A stretch of 64,000 bases of DNA from Spongiactinospora rosea. GTDB taxonomy: Bacteria; Actinomycetota; Actinomycetes; Streptosporangiales; Streptosporangiaceae. Both the position numbers and the translations under genes were made by a program. Positions 7,372-15,277 of the stretch are shown here, piece by piece; the stretch's first letter is position 1, and each line of letters begins with the position of its first letter. The DNA is taken from assembly GCF_003315795.1 (NCBI RefSeq), contig NZ_QMEY01000010.1, positions 186,001 through 250,000 of the forward strand, read 5' to 3'. The notes under the pieces are model-generated. The model made no database searches. It saw only the letters and a program-made list of their open reading frames with translations, and was not told where the DNA came from.

Positions 7372-7921
7372 TCCAGAACGGCACCGGCTCGGTCACCTCG
7401 CGCACGATCTCCCATCCGGCCCGGCGGTACATCTCGACGTTGCCCGGGGTGGCGGTCTCCAGTATCGCGGGCAGGCCGTCCGCGGCGGCCCGGCGCAGCC
7501 CGGCTTGCATCACCGCGTGGCCCCAGCGGCGGCCGGCGCGGTCCGGGTGGGTGCCGAGGACGCCCAGGTACCAGAACGGCGTGTCCGGCAGCACGGCGCG
7601 TACCGCGTCGTCGTAGGCGTTGACGCGGGCGAGCACGTCGGCGGGGTAGTCGGAGGCGGGGCCCGCGCCGGGGGAGCCGGTCTCGACGGCGGGTTCGTCC
7701 CACATTGCGACAGATTCGCCGTGGCCGATCGTCCAGATCGTCTGCCTGTGCACCCGTTTGTCGAAGAGGTCGCCGAAGAAGGTGGCGGCGTACCGGAGGT
7801 AGGTGGTCCGGTCAGGGAACAGGTAGCGCAGGACGGGATCCTCGGCGAACGCGGCGACCAGCGAGTCCACGGCCCGGCCCCGATCTGCCGGGGTGGCGAC
7901 GGTGATGTCGAAATCTGTCAC
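7349..7921 (-). CDS. GNAT-family N-acetyltransferase
   Basis: 190 residues. Acetyl-CoA binding region: WYLGVLGTHPDRAGRRWGHAVMQAGLRRA (beta4/alpha3 with R/Q-x-x-G-x-G/A-like turn), followed by ILETATPGNVEMYRRAGWEIV, the usual N-x-x-M/F-Y-x-x-x-G-F/W ending. The architecture resembles short acetyltransferases that act on drugs or small molecules. I chose GTG 7921 because upstream codons lack coding character; no clear Shine-Dalgarno is seen, and a TATCGT box 8 nt before it would allow leaderless translation. Confidence 0.8.
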   Translation of the reverse strand: MTDFDITVATPADRGRAVDSLVAAFAEDPVLRYLFPDRTTYLRYAATFFGDLFDKRVHRQTIWTIGHGESVAMWDEPAVETGSPGAGPASDYPADVLARVNAYDDAVRAVLPDTPFWYLGVLGTHPDRAGRRWGHAVMQAGLRRAAADGLPAILETATPGNVEMYRRAGWEIVREVTEPVPFWIMRQPVP

Positions 7922-7965
7922 ACCGGCCGACGATATCCCACGCTTTTTCGCGCCTGGACCAGGCG

Positions 7966-8505
7966 TTACTCCGGCGCTCGCGCGAACTCCGAACACCGGA
8001 ACGACCCGGACCGCTCGCGCTTGCCGCGCCGGACGGTGACCGTGACCGCGTCGGCGGCGATGTTCGAGCGCGCGGCCAGCGCCCCCGCCGCGGTGCAGGT
8101 GAGCTGCCCCAGCCACAGCGGCTGGGTGCGGTCGCCGGGCGGCGGGCCCTCCGAGGGCGCCGGAAGGGGAGCGGGGGGCAGCTCCCGGAGGGAGATGTGG
8201 ACCTGCGCCGCGTCCGAGGTGACCTTCTGGACCACGTCGTCTTCGGGGTCGAGCCCGGTACGCAGCCCGCGCCGCCGTTCGGCGGCGGTGGGACCGGCCA
8301 TCAGCAGATCCAGCGTCTCCTGGAGGGACGGCAACGGCAGGGGACGGCTCACCGCCACCAGCCGGGCCCCCGACACGAAGTACAGCCGGGTGGTGGGCTG
8401 GAAGCCGACGGCGGGTTCGCCGCCGTCCAGTACGCCGGTCGGGCTGATCCCGCACCCGGTCGCCACGAGGAGCATGAACACCGCCACCAGGCGGCCCGCC
8501 TTCAT
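7966..8505 (-). CDS. Lipoprotein, GerMN/LpqB-like, in two-component operon
   Basis: 179 residues. Signal with lipobox-like LLVATGC (Cys18). The mature part (TTRLYFVSGARLVAVSRPLPLPSLQETLDLLMAGPTAAERRRGLRTGL) resembles a GerMN domain, an extracellular fold also present in LpqB. Its ATG overlaps the histidine kinase stop by 4 nt, making it the third gene of the RR-HK-lipoprotein operon. Lipoproteins in this position (CseA in the sigE-cse system, LpqB next to MtrAB) tune the kinase; a sensor-accessory role is inferred. Confidence 0.78.
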   Translation of the reverse strand: MKAGRLVAVFMLLVATGCGISPTGVLDGGEPAVGFQPTTRLYFVSGARLVAVSRPLPLPSLQETLDLLMAGPTAAERRRGLRTGLDPEDDVVQKVTSDAAQVHISLRELPPAPLPAPSEGPPPGDRTQPLWLGQLTCTAAGALAARSNIAADAVTVTVRRGKRERSGSFRCSEFARAPE

Positions 8506-9917
8506 CGCGGTCCCGCGACGGGCAGGGTGAGGGTGAACAGCGCGCCGCCGCCGGGCGGGTTGGCGACGTCGATCGAACCGCCGTGCAGGCGGGCGTTCTC
8601 CAGGGCGATGGCCAGGCCGAGCCCGCTGCCGTCCGAACGCACCCGGGCCGCGTCGGCCTTGGAGAACCGGTCGAAGACGTGCGGGAGCAGGCCCGGGTCC
8701 ACGCCCACGCCCGCGTCGCGGACCTCGATGACGGCCCGCTGGTCGTCGCCGCCCAGTCGTACGGTCACCGGGGGAGCGCCGTGCCGCAGCGCGTTGCCGA
8801 CCAGGTTCGCCACGATCACGTCGAACCTGCGGGGGTCCATCCGGATCCGCACGCCCGCGGGCAGGTCCAGCTCGGCGCGGCCGTACCAGCCGCGGGTGCG
8901 CAGGCAGGCGCGGATCGCGTCGGCCACATCGACGTCGTTCAGCACGAGCCGCGCCGCCCCCGCGTCGAACCGGGAGATCTCCATCAGGTCCTCCACCAGC
9001 CGGACCAGCCTGCCCACCTCCAGGTTCAGCAGCCTGGCGGCGCCGGCCAGGTCGCCTTCGAGGCGCCCGGCCTCCTCCTCGAACATCTCCGCCATGGCCA
9101 GGATGGACGCGAGCGGCGTGCGCAGTTCGTGGGACACGTCGGCGACGAACCGGCGCGCCCTGACCTCCATCTCGCGGAGTTCGGACACGTTGGCCTCCAG
9201 TGCGGCGGCGGTGGCGTTGAAGGTCGTCACCAGCCGGGCCAGCTCGTCGCCGCCGCTGACCTTCAGCCGGGTGTCCAGTTCGCCCGCGCCGAGCCTGCGC
9301 GCGGCGCGGTCCAGGTCGCGTACCGGGCGCAGTACGCCTCCCGCCGCCAGCAGCGCGAGCAGTACGGCCAGCGCCAGCACCGGCAGCACGCCGTTCAAGG
9401 CGGCGGCGAGCAGCGCGTCCTGGTCGGCCGCCTCGGTGTCGAGCGGGGTCACCAGGTAGACCTGCACGTCGGAAGGGGTGCGGCGGCTGCCCAGCAGGAC
9501 GGGGGTGCCCACGACGAGGTAGGGGGTGCCGCCGGAGATGACGCGCTGGTACTGCAGGCGCTGCCGGGTCGCGATGCCCTGGCGCAGCGCGGACGTGATC
9601 GGGCCGGTACGGTCGCCGGAGGCGATCAGCCCCGAGTCGCGGTAGACGGCGGCGCCGGTGGCGGACAGGAACGCAGGGGCCACGCCGTTGGCGAGGCGTT
9701 GCAGGGCGGCGCGGTCGGGCGGGTGCCGCATGTTCTCCGTGAGGGTCGCCACGCGCAGCCGGAACTCGTTGACCAGCGATGACTCGGTACGCGCCAGCAT
9801 CAGGTCGCGCGCCTGGCGGTAGACCAGACCGGCGGCGGTGAGCGCGGCCAGCCCGGCGAGCAGGACGAACACCACGACCAGCCGGGCCCGCAGCCCGCGC
9901 ACCCTTGCCAGCCTCAT
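8502..9917 (-). CDS. Sensor histidine kinase (AfsQ2/CseC-like)
   Basis: 471 residues. Membrane span near residues 10-32, periplasmic domain to ~175, second span ~177-197, HAMP (LRPVRDLDRAARRLGAGELDTRL), dimerisation domain with FVADVSHELRTPL (His263), and an ATPase domain with N-box (VANLVGNALRHG), G1 (DAGVGVD), F-box and G2 (GSGLGLAI). It phosphorylates the coupled response regulator. The order and sequence feel of the pair recall AfsQ1/AfsQ2 and CseB/CseC of Streptomyces, but no sigQ or sigE gene is adjacent, so the stimulus (cell-envelope or nutrient) is open. Confidence 0.93.
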   Translation of the reverse strand: MRLARVRGLRARLVVVFVLLAGLAALTAAGLVYRQARDLMLARTESSLVNEFRLRVATLTENMRHPPDRAALQRLANGVAPAFLSATGAAVYRDSGLIASGDRTGPITSALRQGIATRQRLQYQRVISGGTPYLVVGTPVLLGSRRTPSDVQVYLVTPLDTEAADQDALLAAALNGVLPVLALAVLLALLAAGGVLRPVRDLDRAARRLGAGELDTRLKVSGGDELARLVTTFNATAAALEANVSELREMEVRARRFVADVSHELRTPLASILAMAEMFEEEAGRLEGDLAGAARLLNLEVGRLVRLVEDLMEISRFDAGAARLVLNDVDVADAIRACLRTRGWYGRAELDLPAGVRIRMDPRRFDVIVANLVGNALRHGAPPVTVRLGGDDQRAVIEVRDAGVGVDPGLLPHVFDRFSKADAARVRSDGSGLGLAIALENARLHGGSIDVANPPGGGALFTLTLPVAGPR

Positions 9918-10597
9918 AGGGGCCCGAAGCGGTAGCCGAATCCGCGGGCCGTCTGGATGTACCGGGGCTTGGCCGGCACGTCCTCGATCTTCGTGCGCAG
10001 CCGTTGCACGCAGGCGTCCACCAGCCGGGAGTCACCGAGGAAGTCCAGGTCCCAGACCGACTCCAGGAGCTGCTGGCGGCTGAACACCTGGCCGGGCGCG
10101 GCCGACAGCTCCAGCAGCAGCCGCAGTTCCAGCGGCGGCAGGGTGAGCTGGGCCCCGGCCTTGGCGACGGTGAGCGAGGCGCGGTCGATCGCCAGGTCAC
10201 CGTGGACCTCCCGGCCCCCGCCGGGCGGGGCGGCCGGGCCGCCGCGGCGCAGTACCGCGCGGATGCGCGCCTCCAGCACGCGCGGGCGTACCGGCTTGAC
10301 GACATAGTCGTCCGCGCCCGCCTCCAGGCCGCTGACCACGTCGAGGTCGTCGCCGCGGGCCGTGAGCATGACGATGGGGGTGGGGCCGCCCGCGCGGATG
10401 CGGCGGCAGACCTCGAAGCCGTCCAGGCCGGGGAGCATCAGGTCGAGCACCACGATGTCGGTGGGCGCGGCCTGGAGGCGGTGCAGCCCTTCCTCACCGG
10501 TACCGACGGCGTCCACCTGGTGGCCGTGGCGGCTGAGCGAAAGCCGCAAACCTTCCCTTACGGACGGATCATCCTCGATCAGCATCACTCTGGCCAC
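9914..10597 (-). CDS. OmpR-family response regulator (AfsQ1/CseB-like)
   Basis: 227 residues from GTG 10597; an upstream ATG at 10645 would add 16 poorly conserved residues. Receiver domain with acidic pair (IEDD), phospho-acceptor Asp52 in VVLDLMLPG and Lys in DDYVVKPV; the C-terminal winged helix ends RLRTKIEDVPAKPRYIQTARGFGYRF. A GATACT box 6 nt before the GTG fits a leaderless start. Its stop overlaps the kinase start. The divergent gene is a possible sortase substrate, so the shared 144-bp region may be a target. Confidence 0.93.
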   Translation of the reverse strand: MARVMLIEDDPSVREGLRLSLSRHGHQVDAVGTGEEGLHRLQAAPTDIVVLDLMLPGLDGFEVCRRIRAGGPTPIVMLTARGDDLDVVSGLEAGADDYVVKPVRPRVLEARIRAVLRRGGPAAPPGGGREVHGDLAIDRASLTVAKAGAQLTLPPLELRLLLELSAAPGQVFSRQQLLESVWDLDFLGDSRLVDACVQRLRTKIEDVPAKPRYIQTARGFGYRFGPL

Positions 10598-10654
10598 CGT
10601 CCCAGTATCCAGCTTGATCAGGACGTTACTTGTGAAGCCCGGCATTCATTACAG

Positions 10655-10714
10655 GCTCATGACATTTCGCTCATGGCTGGCTCACATCGTGCTGTCAGGA
10701 TCAGGCACGCTCAC
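10655..10714. promoter_or_regulatory. Repeated GCTCAT/C boxes between response regulator and sortase locus
   Basis: GCTCAT occurs at 10655 and 10669, and GCTCAC at 10680 and 10709, inside the 144-bp divergent region. OmpR-type regulators usually bind direct repeats, so these boxes could be sites for the adjacent regulator. Spacing is irregular (14, 11, 29 bp), so confidence is low. Confidence 0.3.
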
Positions 10715-10741
10715 CGACTCCCAGAAATCTCAGGAGGACAT

Positions 10742-11044
10742 ATGCGATTCGCCGGTAAGGCACGGAACGTCCTGGCCGTGGCCGGGCTCGCCACGGCCCT
10801 GCTGACCGTCGGCGGTCCGGCTCTGGCGTCGGCGGCGACGCCCAGCCCCGCCCCGCCCAGCGAGCAGGCACCCAGCGACGACAAGCCCCGCGAGACGGAA
10901 CCCCGCCCGCTGCCCGAAGGGGCTCCGGAGACCGGTGGCGGTCCGGGCGCGAACCTGCTCGCCCCGGCCGGTGGGGTCCTTCTCGTCGCGGGAGCCGGGA
11001 CGGGCCTGCTGGTACTGCGCCGCCGTAAGCACACCGCGGCCTGA
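10742..11044 (+). CDS. Cell-wall-anchored (sortase substrate) small surface protein
   Basis: 100 residues. A signal peptide (FAGKARNVLAVAGLATALL...ALASAA) precedes a Pro/Ser/Glu-rich mature region. The C-terminus has the three-part sorting signal layout: APETG, hydrophobic span (LLAPAGGVLLVAGAGTGLLVL), then RRRKH. APETG departs from LPxTG but is close to the LAxTG type of actinobacterial sortases. GGAGG at 10733-10737 precedes ATG. The sortase gene starts 1 nt after the stop, so this is its likely partner. The mature region is very short, so it may act mainly as a surface tether. Confidence 0.78.
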   Translation: MRFAGKARNVLAVAGLATALLTVGGPALASAATPSPAPPSEQAPSDDKPRETEPRPLPEGAPETGGGPGANLLAPAGGVLLVAGAGTGLLVLRRRKHTAA

Positions 11045-11045
11045 C

Positions 11046-11684
11046 ATGCCGGGTGCGAAGGGCGGCGGCGTCCGGGCCCTCGGCCTGGTGGCCGCCGCCC
11101 TCACCGTGACCGGCGCGGCGCTGCTGGGCGGCGGCGCGCTGCTGTCCGATCCGACCCCACCGCTGCCGTCCCCGGACAGCGCCCGCGCGCAGCCCTCCTC
11201 CGCGGCGGCCCGGCTGGTGCTTCCGCGCTCCGAACCGCGCCGCCTGGACGTACCGCGGATCGGCGTGCACGTGCCGCTCTCCCGGCTCGGCCTCAACGCC
11301 GACGGCACCGTCCAGGTCCCGCCGGTGGACCGGCCCGAGCAGGCCGGCTGGTACGCCCGCGGCTACACGCCCGGCGAACGCGGCGCCGCCGTGATCCTCG
11401 GCCACGTGGACGGCGGAGGCCGCAAGGGCGTCTTCTACGAACTCGGCCGGCTGCGTCCCGGCGACAAGATCTCGGTGACCCGCGCGGACGGCTCGGTCGC
11501 CGCCTTCGCGGTGCGGTCGGTGGAACGGGTCGCCAAGCGCCGGTTCCCGGCCCAGCGGGTGTACGGGCGGCTGAACCACGCCGGCCTGCGCCTCGTGACC
11601 TGCGGCGGCGGCTTCGACCGGCGCAGCGGCCACTACACCGACAACATCATCGTCTACGCCCGCCTGATCGAGCCCCCCGCGTAG
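11046..11684 (+). CDS. Class F sortase
   Basis: 212 residues. Membrane anchor at ~10-35, Pro/Ala-rich stalk, then a sortase barrel with His120 (AVILGHVDG) and Cys186 (LRLVTCGGGFDRRSGHYTDN); Arg192/193 is the probable catalytic Arg. The TCGGxFDxxxGHYxDN ending is typical of actinobacterial class F sortases, which are often solitary and of uncertain role. It should cleave and anchor the preceding small protein outside the membrane. No Shine-Dalgarno is obvious, so translation probably depends on reinitiation from the gene 1 nt upstream. Confidence 0.9.
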   Translation: MPGAKGGGVRALGLVAAALTVTGAALLGGGALLSDPTPPLPSPDSARAQPSSAAARLVLPRSEPRRLDVPRIGVHVPLSRLGLNADGTVQVPPVDRPEQAGWYARGYTPGERGAAVILGHVDGGGRKGVFYELGRLRPGDKISVTRADGSVAAFAVRSVERVAKRRFPAQRVYGRLNHAGLRLVTCGGGFDRRSGHYTDNIIVYARLIEPPA

Positions 11685-11812
11685 CCGCGCGGCGACCGAA
11701 ATTCCCTGCGGCGCGACCGATGAGTCCGTCTCCTCCCGCGAGTCCCACTCAATGAGAACGGCACGTCGGCCCTTCGCCGCCGTCCGCCGTCTCGGATCTC
11801 ACGTACGCATCG

Positions 11813-11833
11813 CCGGAGCCCCGGAGGCTCCGG
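11813..11833 (+). promoter_or_regulatory. GC hairpin in the leader of the alpha/beta hydrolase gene
   Basis: CCGGAGCC (11813-11820) and GGCTCCGG (11826-11833) form a perfect 8-bp stem with a 5-nt loop, ending only a few bases before the GGGAGGG ribosome site of the gene at 11850. It may end transcription from the sortase operon or influence translation downstream; no T-run follows. The remainder of 11685-11849 shows nothing else clear. Confidence 0.4.
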
Positions 11834-11849
11834 AACCAGGGAGGGCACC

Positions 11850-12659
11850 ATGATCACCACCGCCACGCTGGACGTCCCGGGCGCGCACCTGTACTACGAA
11901 GTACGAGGCCAGGGCCCGCTCATCGCCCTCGTCGGCGCCCCGATGGACGCCGGCCCCTTCGCCCCGCTGGCCGACCTGCTCGCCACCGACCACACCGTAC
12001 TCACCACCGACCCGCGCGGCATCAACCGCAGCCGCCTCGACGACCCCGCACAGGACTCCACCCCCGCCCTGCGCGCCGCCGACCTGTCCCGGCTGCTCAC
12101 CCACCTGGACGCCGGACCGGCCACCGTCCTCGGCTCCAGCGGCGGCGCCGTCACCGCCCTCGCCCTCGCCCAGACCCGCCCCGACCAGGTCCACACCGTC
12201 ATCGCCCACGAACCGCCCCTGGTCAACCTGCTACCGGACGCCGCCCGCATCCACGCGGAGACCGACGACTACATCGCCACCTACCTGGCGGGCGACGTCA
12301 TCGGCGCATGGACGAAGTTCATGCGGGTGGCGGGCATCGAGCTCCCCGAAGGGGCCCTGGAGATGATGTTCGGCGGCGAACGCGACCCACAGCAGGTCGA
12401 AGACGAACACCGCTGGTTCGCCCACGAAATGACCCACACCGACCGCTGGCAGCCCGACCTGAACGCCCTGCGTTCCCTGGGGAACCGCCTGATCATCGGC
12501 ATCGGCGAAGAATCCACCGGCCAACTCTGCGACCGCACCTCCCACGCCCTCGCCGACGCCCTCGCCCTCAAGCCCACCCACTTCCCCGGCGACCACACCG
12601 GCTTCGCCGACCACCCCGACCAGTTCGCCACCCGGTTGCGGGGGGAGCTGTCACGGTAG
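11850..12659 (+). CDS. Alpha/beta hydrolase
   Basis: 269 residues. The nucleophile elbow is GSSGG (Ser97), the catalytic His is His249 in GDHTGF, and the oxyanion-side segment is VGAPMDAGP. This is the compact alpha/beta hydrolase fold of actinobacterial esterase-like proteins often paired with MarR or TetR genes. GGGAGGG lies 5-6 nt before the ATG. It converges with the MarR gene, overlapping by 9 bp. The substrate is unknown; ester or lactone hydrolysis is the family expectation. Confidence 0.85.
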   Translation: MITTATLDVPGAHLYYEVRGQGPLIALVGAPMDAGPFAPLADLLATDHTVLTTDPRGINRSRLDDPAQDSTPALRAADLSRLLTHLDAGPATVLGSSGGAVTALALAQTRPDQVHTVIAHEPPLVNLLPDAARIHAETDDYIATYLAGDVIGAWTKFMRVAGIELPEGALEMMFGGERDPQQVEDEHRWFAHEMTHTDRWQPDLNALRSLGNRLIIGIGEESTGQLCDRTSHALADALALKPTHFPGDHTGFADHPDQFATRLRGELSR

Positions 12660-13109
12660 GGGTGGGGTTTCGCGGAGTTCCTTGGTGGCGGTGCGGAAAC
12701 CGGTGGTGACGTGGTGGAACAGGTCGATCATGAGGGTGATCTGGTCGGGGGTGTAGTGGAGGCCGAGTGACTCCAGGTGCCGGCGGGAAATCTCGCAGGC
12801 GGCGTCGTAGGCGTTCAGGCCGCCTTTGACCAGTTCGACGGTGATCGTGCGGCGGTCGCGTTCGCCGCGTACGCGGCGAACGTAGCCCGCCTTCTCCAGT
12901 CTGTCGATCAGGCGGGTGGTGGAGGCGGAGGGCAGGCCGAGCTCCTGGGCGAGCGCGCCGACGGAGAGGGGGCCGCGCATGTCGAGCAGGACGGCCGCCG
13001 CGACGTCGGCCGGCTGCAGGCCGAGCCGGTCGGCGACCGCCTCGTTGTGCAGCAACAACGCGATCTGGAACTCGCGGAAGACGTCTTCGCCTGGGTACTT
13101 ACGGGCCAC
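12651..13109 (-). CDS. MarR-family transcriptional regulator
   Basis: 152 residues from GTG 13109. Winged helix: GPLSVGALAQELGLPSASTTRLIDRLEKAGYVRRVRGERDRRTITVEL, with the DxR wing motif (ERDRR). It is divergent from an FAD monooxygenase whose promoter carries a matching palindrome (13131-13157), so it most likely represses that gene and itself, with the ligand probably the oxygenase substrate (inference). Confidence 0.88.
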   Translation of the reverse strand: MARKYPGEDVFREFQIALLLHNEAVADRLGLQPADVAAAVLLDMRGPLSVGALAQELGLPSASTTRLIDRLEKAGYVRRVRGERDRRTITVELVKGGLNAYDAACEISRRHLESLGLHYTPDQITLMIDLFHHVTTGFRTATKELRETPPLP

Positions 13110-13118
13110 TTTCCGAAC

Positions 13119-13168
13119 CTACTCCACCCCGGAGTATCTTCGAAGTGGAGATACTCCGAGTTGGAGAA
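13119..13168. promoter_or_regulatory. MarR operator with nested ACTCC/GGAGT repeats
   Basis: A perfect 9-bp inverted repeat GGAGTATCT (13131-13139) / AGATACTCC (13149-13157) is flanked by extra half-sites: TACTCC just to its left and GGAGAAG just to its right. It fills the whole 62-bp gap between the MarR start and the FAD monooxygenase start, so binding would cover both promoters. The GGAGAAG half-site is also the ribosome site of the monooxygenase. Confidence 0.75.
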
Positions 13169-13171
13169 GAT

Positions 13172-14299
13172 ATGGATGTTCTCGTCATGGGCGCCGGAGT
13201 GGGCGGCCTGGCCGTCGCGCGGACTCTGCTGGCGGCCGGACACCAGGTACGGGTGTACGAGCGGGCCCTCGCGCCGCGCACCGGCGGGGCGGCGGTGACG
13301 ATCTTCAGCAACGGCACCGCCGTACTGAGCGACCTCGGCGTCAGCCTGGACGGCATCGGCGGGCGCATCGACCGGCTGGACGCGATGACCTCCGGCGGAC
13401 GGCTGCGCGCGAGCATGAACATCGCGGACGCGGCCGACAGGTACGGGTTCGAGACCAGAGCGACCCCGCGCCGCCTGCTCCTCGAACGCCTGGTCGAGGG
13501 CCTGCCTGGTGACCTCGTGCGTTACGGCATGAACTGCCGGAGCGTACGCCAGGACGGGGACCGGGTCACGGCGGCCTTCGAGGACGGATCGACGGTCGGC
13601 GGGGATCTGCTGATCGGGGCGGACGGGCACCATTCGGTCGTACGCCGGCATTTGTGGGGCGAAGGGGCGGTCCGGGCGGCGACGTACGGGACGTGGCAGG
13701 GGCTCAGCCCGATCGACATCGACATCACCCACTCGCACCGCAGTCTCATGATCACGGGTAGGGAGGGCGCGTGCGGGCTGATGCCCGCCGGGGGCGGCAT
13801 GCTGCAGTGGTGGTTCGACGTACGCTGGTCGCCCACCGACCCGCGCCCGGAAAGGCCACTGGCCGAACTCCGCCGCCGCTTCGGACACTGGGCCTCCCCG
13901 GTCCCGGAGGTACTGGCCGCGGCCACGGAAGACGAACTCGAATTCTTCGGGCACCACTGGACAAAGGTCCGTCCGGTGTGGGGGAAGGGACGCATCACAC
14001 TCGTCGGGGACGCGGCGCACATCATGCCGCCGACCATGGCGCAGGGGGCCAATCAGACGTTGGAGGATGCCTGGGTGCTGGGGCGCGAACTGACGGGGAA
14101 GGGGGGAGATCCGGCGCTGCGGCTGCGGGCGTACGAGAGGGCGCGGTACCCGCGCATGTCATTCGTCTCGCGAATGGCCAAGCACAATCCGGCCAACTGG
14201 CGCATCCCCCCGCTGATCGGCCGCCTGTTCCCGGAGAACACCCAGAGTTCCATCCTCCTCCGCTACAGCAACCGCCTCACTGCGGCCAACCCCCACTGA
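13172..14299 (+). CDS. FAD-dependent aromatic monooxygenase (PHBH-like)
   Basis: 375 residues. GAGVGGL at residues 7-13, an acidic YER strand end, the GADGHHSVVRRH (DG) motif near residue 150, and the second FAD motif GDAAHIMPPTMAQGAN near residue 280, all typical of class A flavoprotein hydroxylases (TetX/PHBH type). It hydroxylates an aromatic or polyketide-like substrate using NAD(P)H and O2. GGAGAAG precedes ATG 13172. Divergent MarR control suggests a substrate-induced detoxification gene. The stop codon lies within the left arm of a 152-bp inverted-repeat element. Confidence 0.87.
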   Translation: MDVLVMGAGVGGLAVARTLLAAGHQVRVYERALAPRTGGAAVTIFSNGTAVLSDLGVSLDGIGGRIDRLDAMTSGGRLRASMNIADAADRYGFETRATPRRLLLERLVEGLPGDLVRYGMNCRSVRQDGDRVTAAFEDGSTVGGDLLIGADGHHSVVRRHLWGEGAVRAATYGTWQGLSPIDIDITHSHRSLMITGREGACGLMPAGGGMLQWWFDVRWSPTDPRPERPLAELRRRFGHWASPVPEVLAAATEDELEFFGHHWTKVRPVWGKGRITLVGDAAHIMPPTMAQGANQTLEDAWVLGRELTGKGGDPALRLRAYERARYPRMSFVSRMAKHNPANWRIPPLIGRLFPENTQSSILLRYSNRLTAANPH

Positions 14300-14448
14300 A
14301 CCTTTTTCAACCGGTCGCTTGGACCAGGTCAGGGGTGCCTCCGTCGGGCTCGGACCGGGCCTGGCACCCTGGCAGGACGCCTGGTCATGCGGATACGGCA
14401 TCTCGCCTACCGCCTCTGACCAGCGAACCTGAGGTTGAAAAAGGTTCA
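14297..14448. repeat. 152-bp element with 16-bp perfect terminal inverted repeats (MITE-like)
   Basis: TGAACCTTTTTCAACC (14297-14312) and its exact reverse complement GGTTGAAAAAGGTTCA (14433-14448) enclose 120 bp that itself contains nested inverted repeats (CCAGG..GGGGTGCC against GGCACCCTGG..CCTGG). The direct repeat CACTGAAC occurs at 14294-14301 and 14447-14454 and could be a target duplication. The left arm supplies the TGA stop of the FAD monooxygenase. No ORF is inside. Alternatives are a structured RNA or a very large terminator. The rest of 14449-14660 is an AT-rich promoter region. Confidence 0.6.
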
Positions 14449-14531
14449 CTGAACGCCTCTTCGCCGGGGCCGCCTTTGCCTTCGCTCCGCTCGCACTCTT
14501 TCCTCAAGGCCCGCCGCTGAACCCGTCACCC

Positions 14532-14579
14532 AAAGCGATTAATTAACGGATATTTGAATTTAGACGATTATCCTATGAT
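14532..14579 (+). promoter_or_regulatory. AT-rich promoter region of small secreted protein gene
   Basis: About 50 bp of unusually AT-rich sequence (containing GATTAATTAACGG and TATTTGAATT) ends in TATGAT (14574-14579), a good -10 box. TTTGAA at 14553-14558 is a possible -35 with a short 15-bp spacer. The contrast with the surrounding high GC suggests a strong or transferred promoter. Confidence 0.45.
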
Positions 14580-14660
14580 TCCGGTGACCGGGCGATCCCG
14601 GGCCATAGAGTGGGCATTGTCGCGGACGCGACAGTTCACGGGGAAACGGGGGAGATTTCG

Positions 14661-15104
14661 GTGAGGAATACCACCAGGACCAAGACCGGAAATCGGGTGG
14701 CCGCGGCCAGTGCGCTCGCGGTCGGCGCGCTGGCGGTGTCTTTGTTCGGGCCGGCGTCGGCTCAGGCGGCCACGGCCCAGCAAGCCCAGCAAAGTGGTTC
14801 CAAGATCGTGGCAGGTCCCTGCACGATGTTAAGGATCGGCGGTAGCGGCGCGACCGTCCGTCTGTGGTGGTGCGACGGAACGCAGGGAACGGGAAGGGGC
14901 TATCACGGTCAGGCGTACCTCGCCAGGGGCGGGGCGGTCTGGATGGTCAGCGCCACCGGTTCGCCGACGGCTTTCACGAGTAGCAATACAAGCGGCTGGT
15001 ACGACTCGGGGACCGTCGGCGACTATGGCGCTCCGTGGAAGGCGTGCAAGCACAACGGTGGCACCACGAGCCCGACCGAATGCACCGGCTACGCCAGCCA
15101 CTGA
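14661..15104 (+). CDS. Small secreted protein, Cys-containing, unknown function
   Basis: 147 residues from GTG 14661, chosen because GGGGGAG ends 6 nt upstream. Sec signal peptide: basic start (RNTTRTKTGNR), hydrophobic core, cleavage after PASAQA. The mature ~105 residues contain four Cys (GPCTM, WWCDG, WKACKH, TECTG) likely paired as two disulfides, and are Gly/Ser/Trp-rich (RLWWCDGTQGTGRGYHGQAY). This recalls small extracellular proteins of streptomycetes, but I cannot name the family. It is monocistronic behind an AT-rich promoter. Confidence 0.72.
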   Translation: MRNTTRTKTGNRVAAASALAVGALAVSLFGPASAQAATAQQAQQSGSKIVAGPCTMLRIGGSGATVRLWWCDGTQGTGRGYHGQAYLARGGAVWMVSATGSPTAFTSSNTSGWYDSGTVGDYGAPWKACKHNGGTTSPTECTGYASH

Positions 15105-15141
15105 TGCGTTCGTGAAATGCTCGCCCATGCGCTGAACTCAT

Positions 15142-15154
15142 CGGCCGAAGGCCG
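15142..15154. terminator. Weak hairpin between secreted protein and MFS genes
   Basis: CGGCC-GAA-GGCCG (15142-15154) makes a 5-bp stem with a 3-nt loop, about 40 bp after the secreted-protein stop. The rest of 15105-15277 shows only GC-rich, non-coding-looking sequence. It could serve both converging genes, but no T-run is present. Confidence 0.35.
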
Positions 15155-15277
15155 TCGGCGGAGCGGCTGATGGGGGTGGGCGCCTATCGCCGTTCGAACC
15201 GGCGGTAGGTGCCCGGCCCCGTGCCCTGGCCCCGGCCCGGTAGTCGCCGTTCCCGGGCGGTGAGATCGGCGCGACCG

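Noticed and set aside
10598..10741. Possible AfsQ1 binding site (GTnAC-N6-GTnAC) ahead of the response regulator
   Set aside because: Only one GTnAC element (GTTAC near 10625) is present; the second half is not at the right distance.
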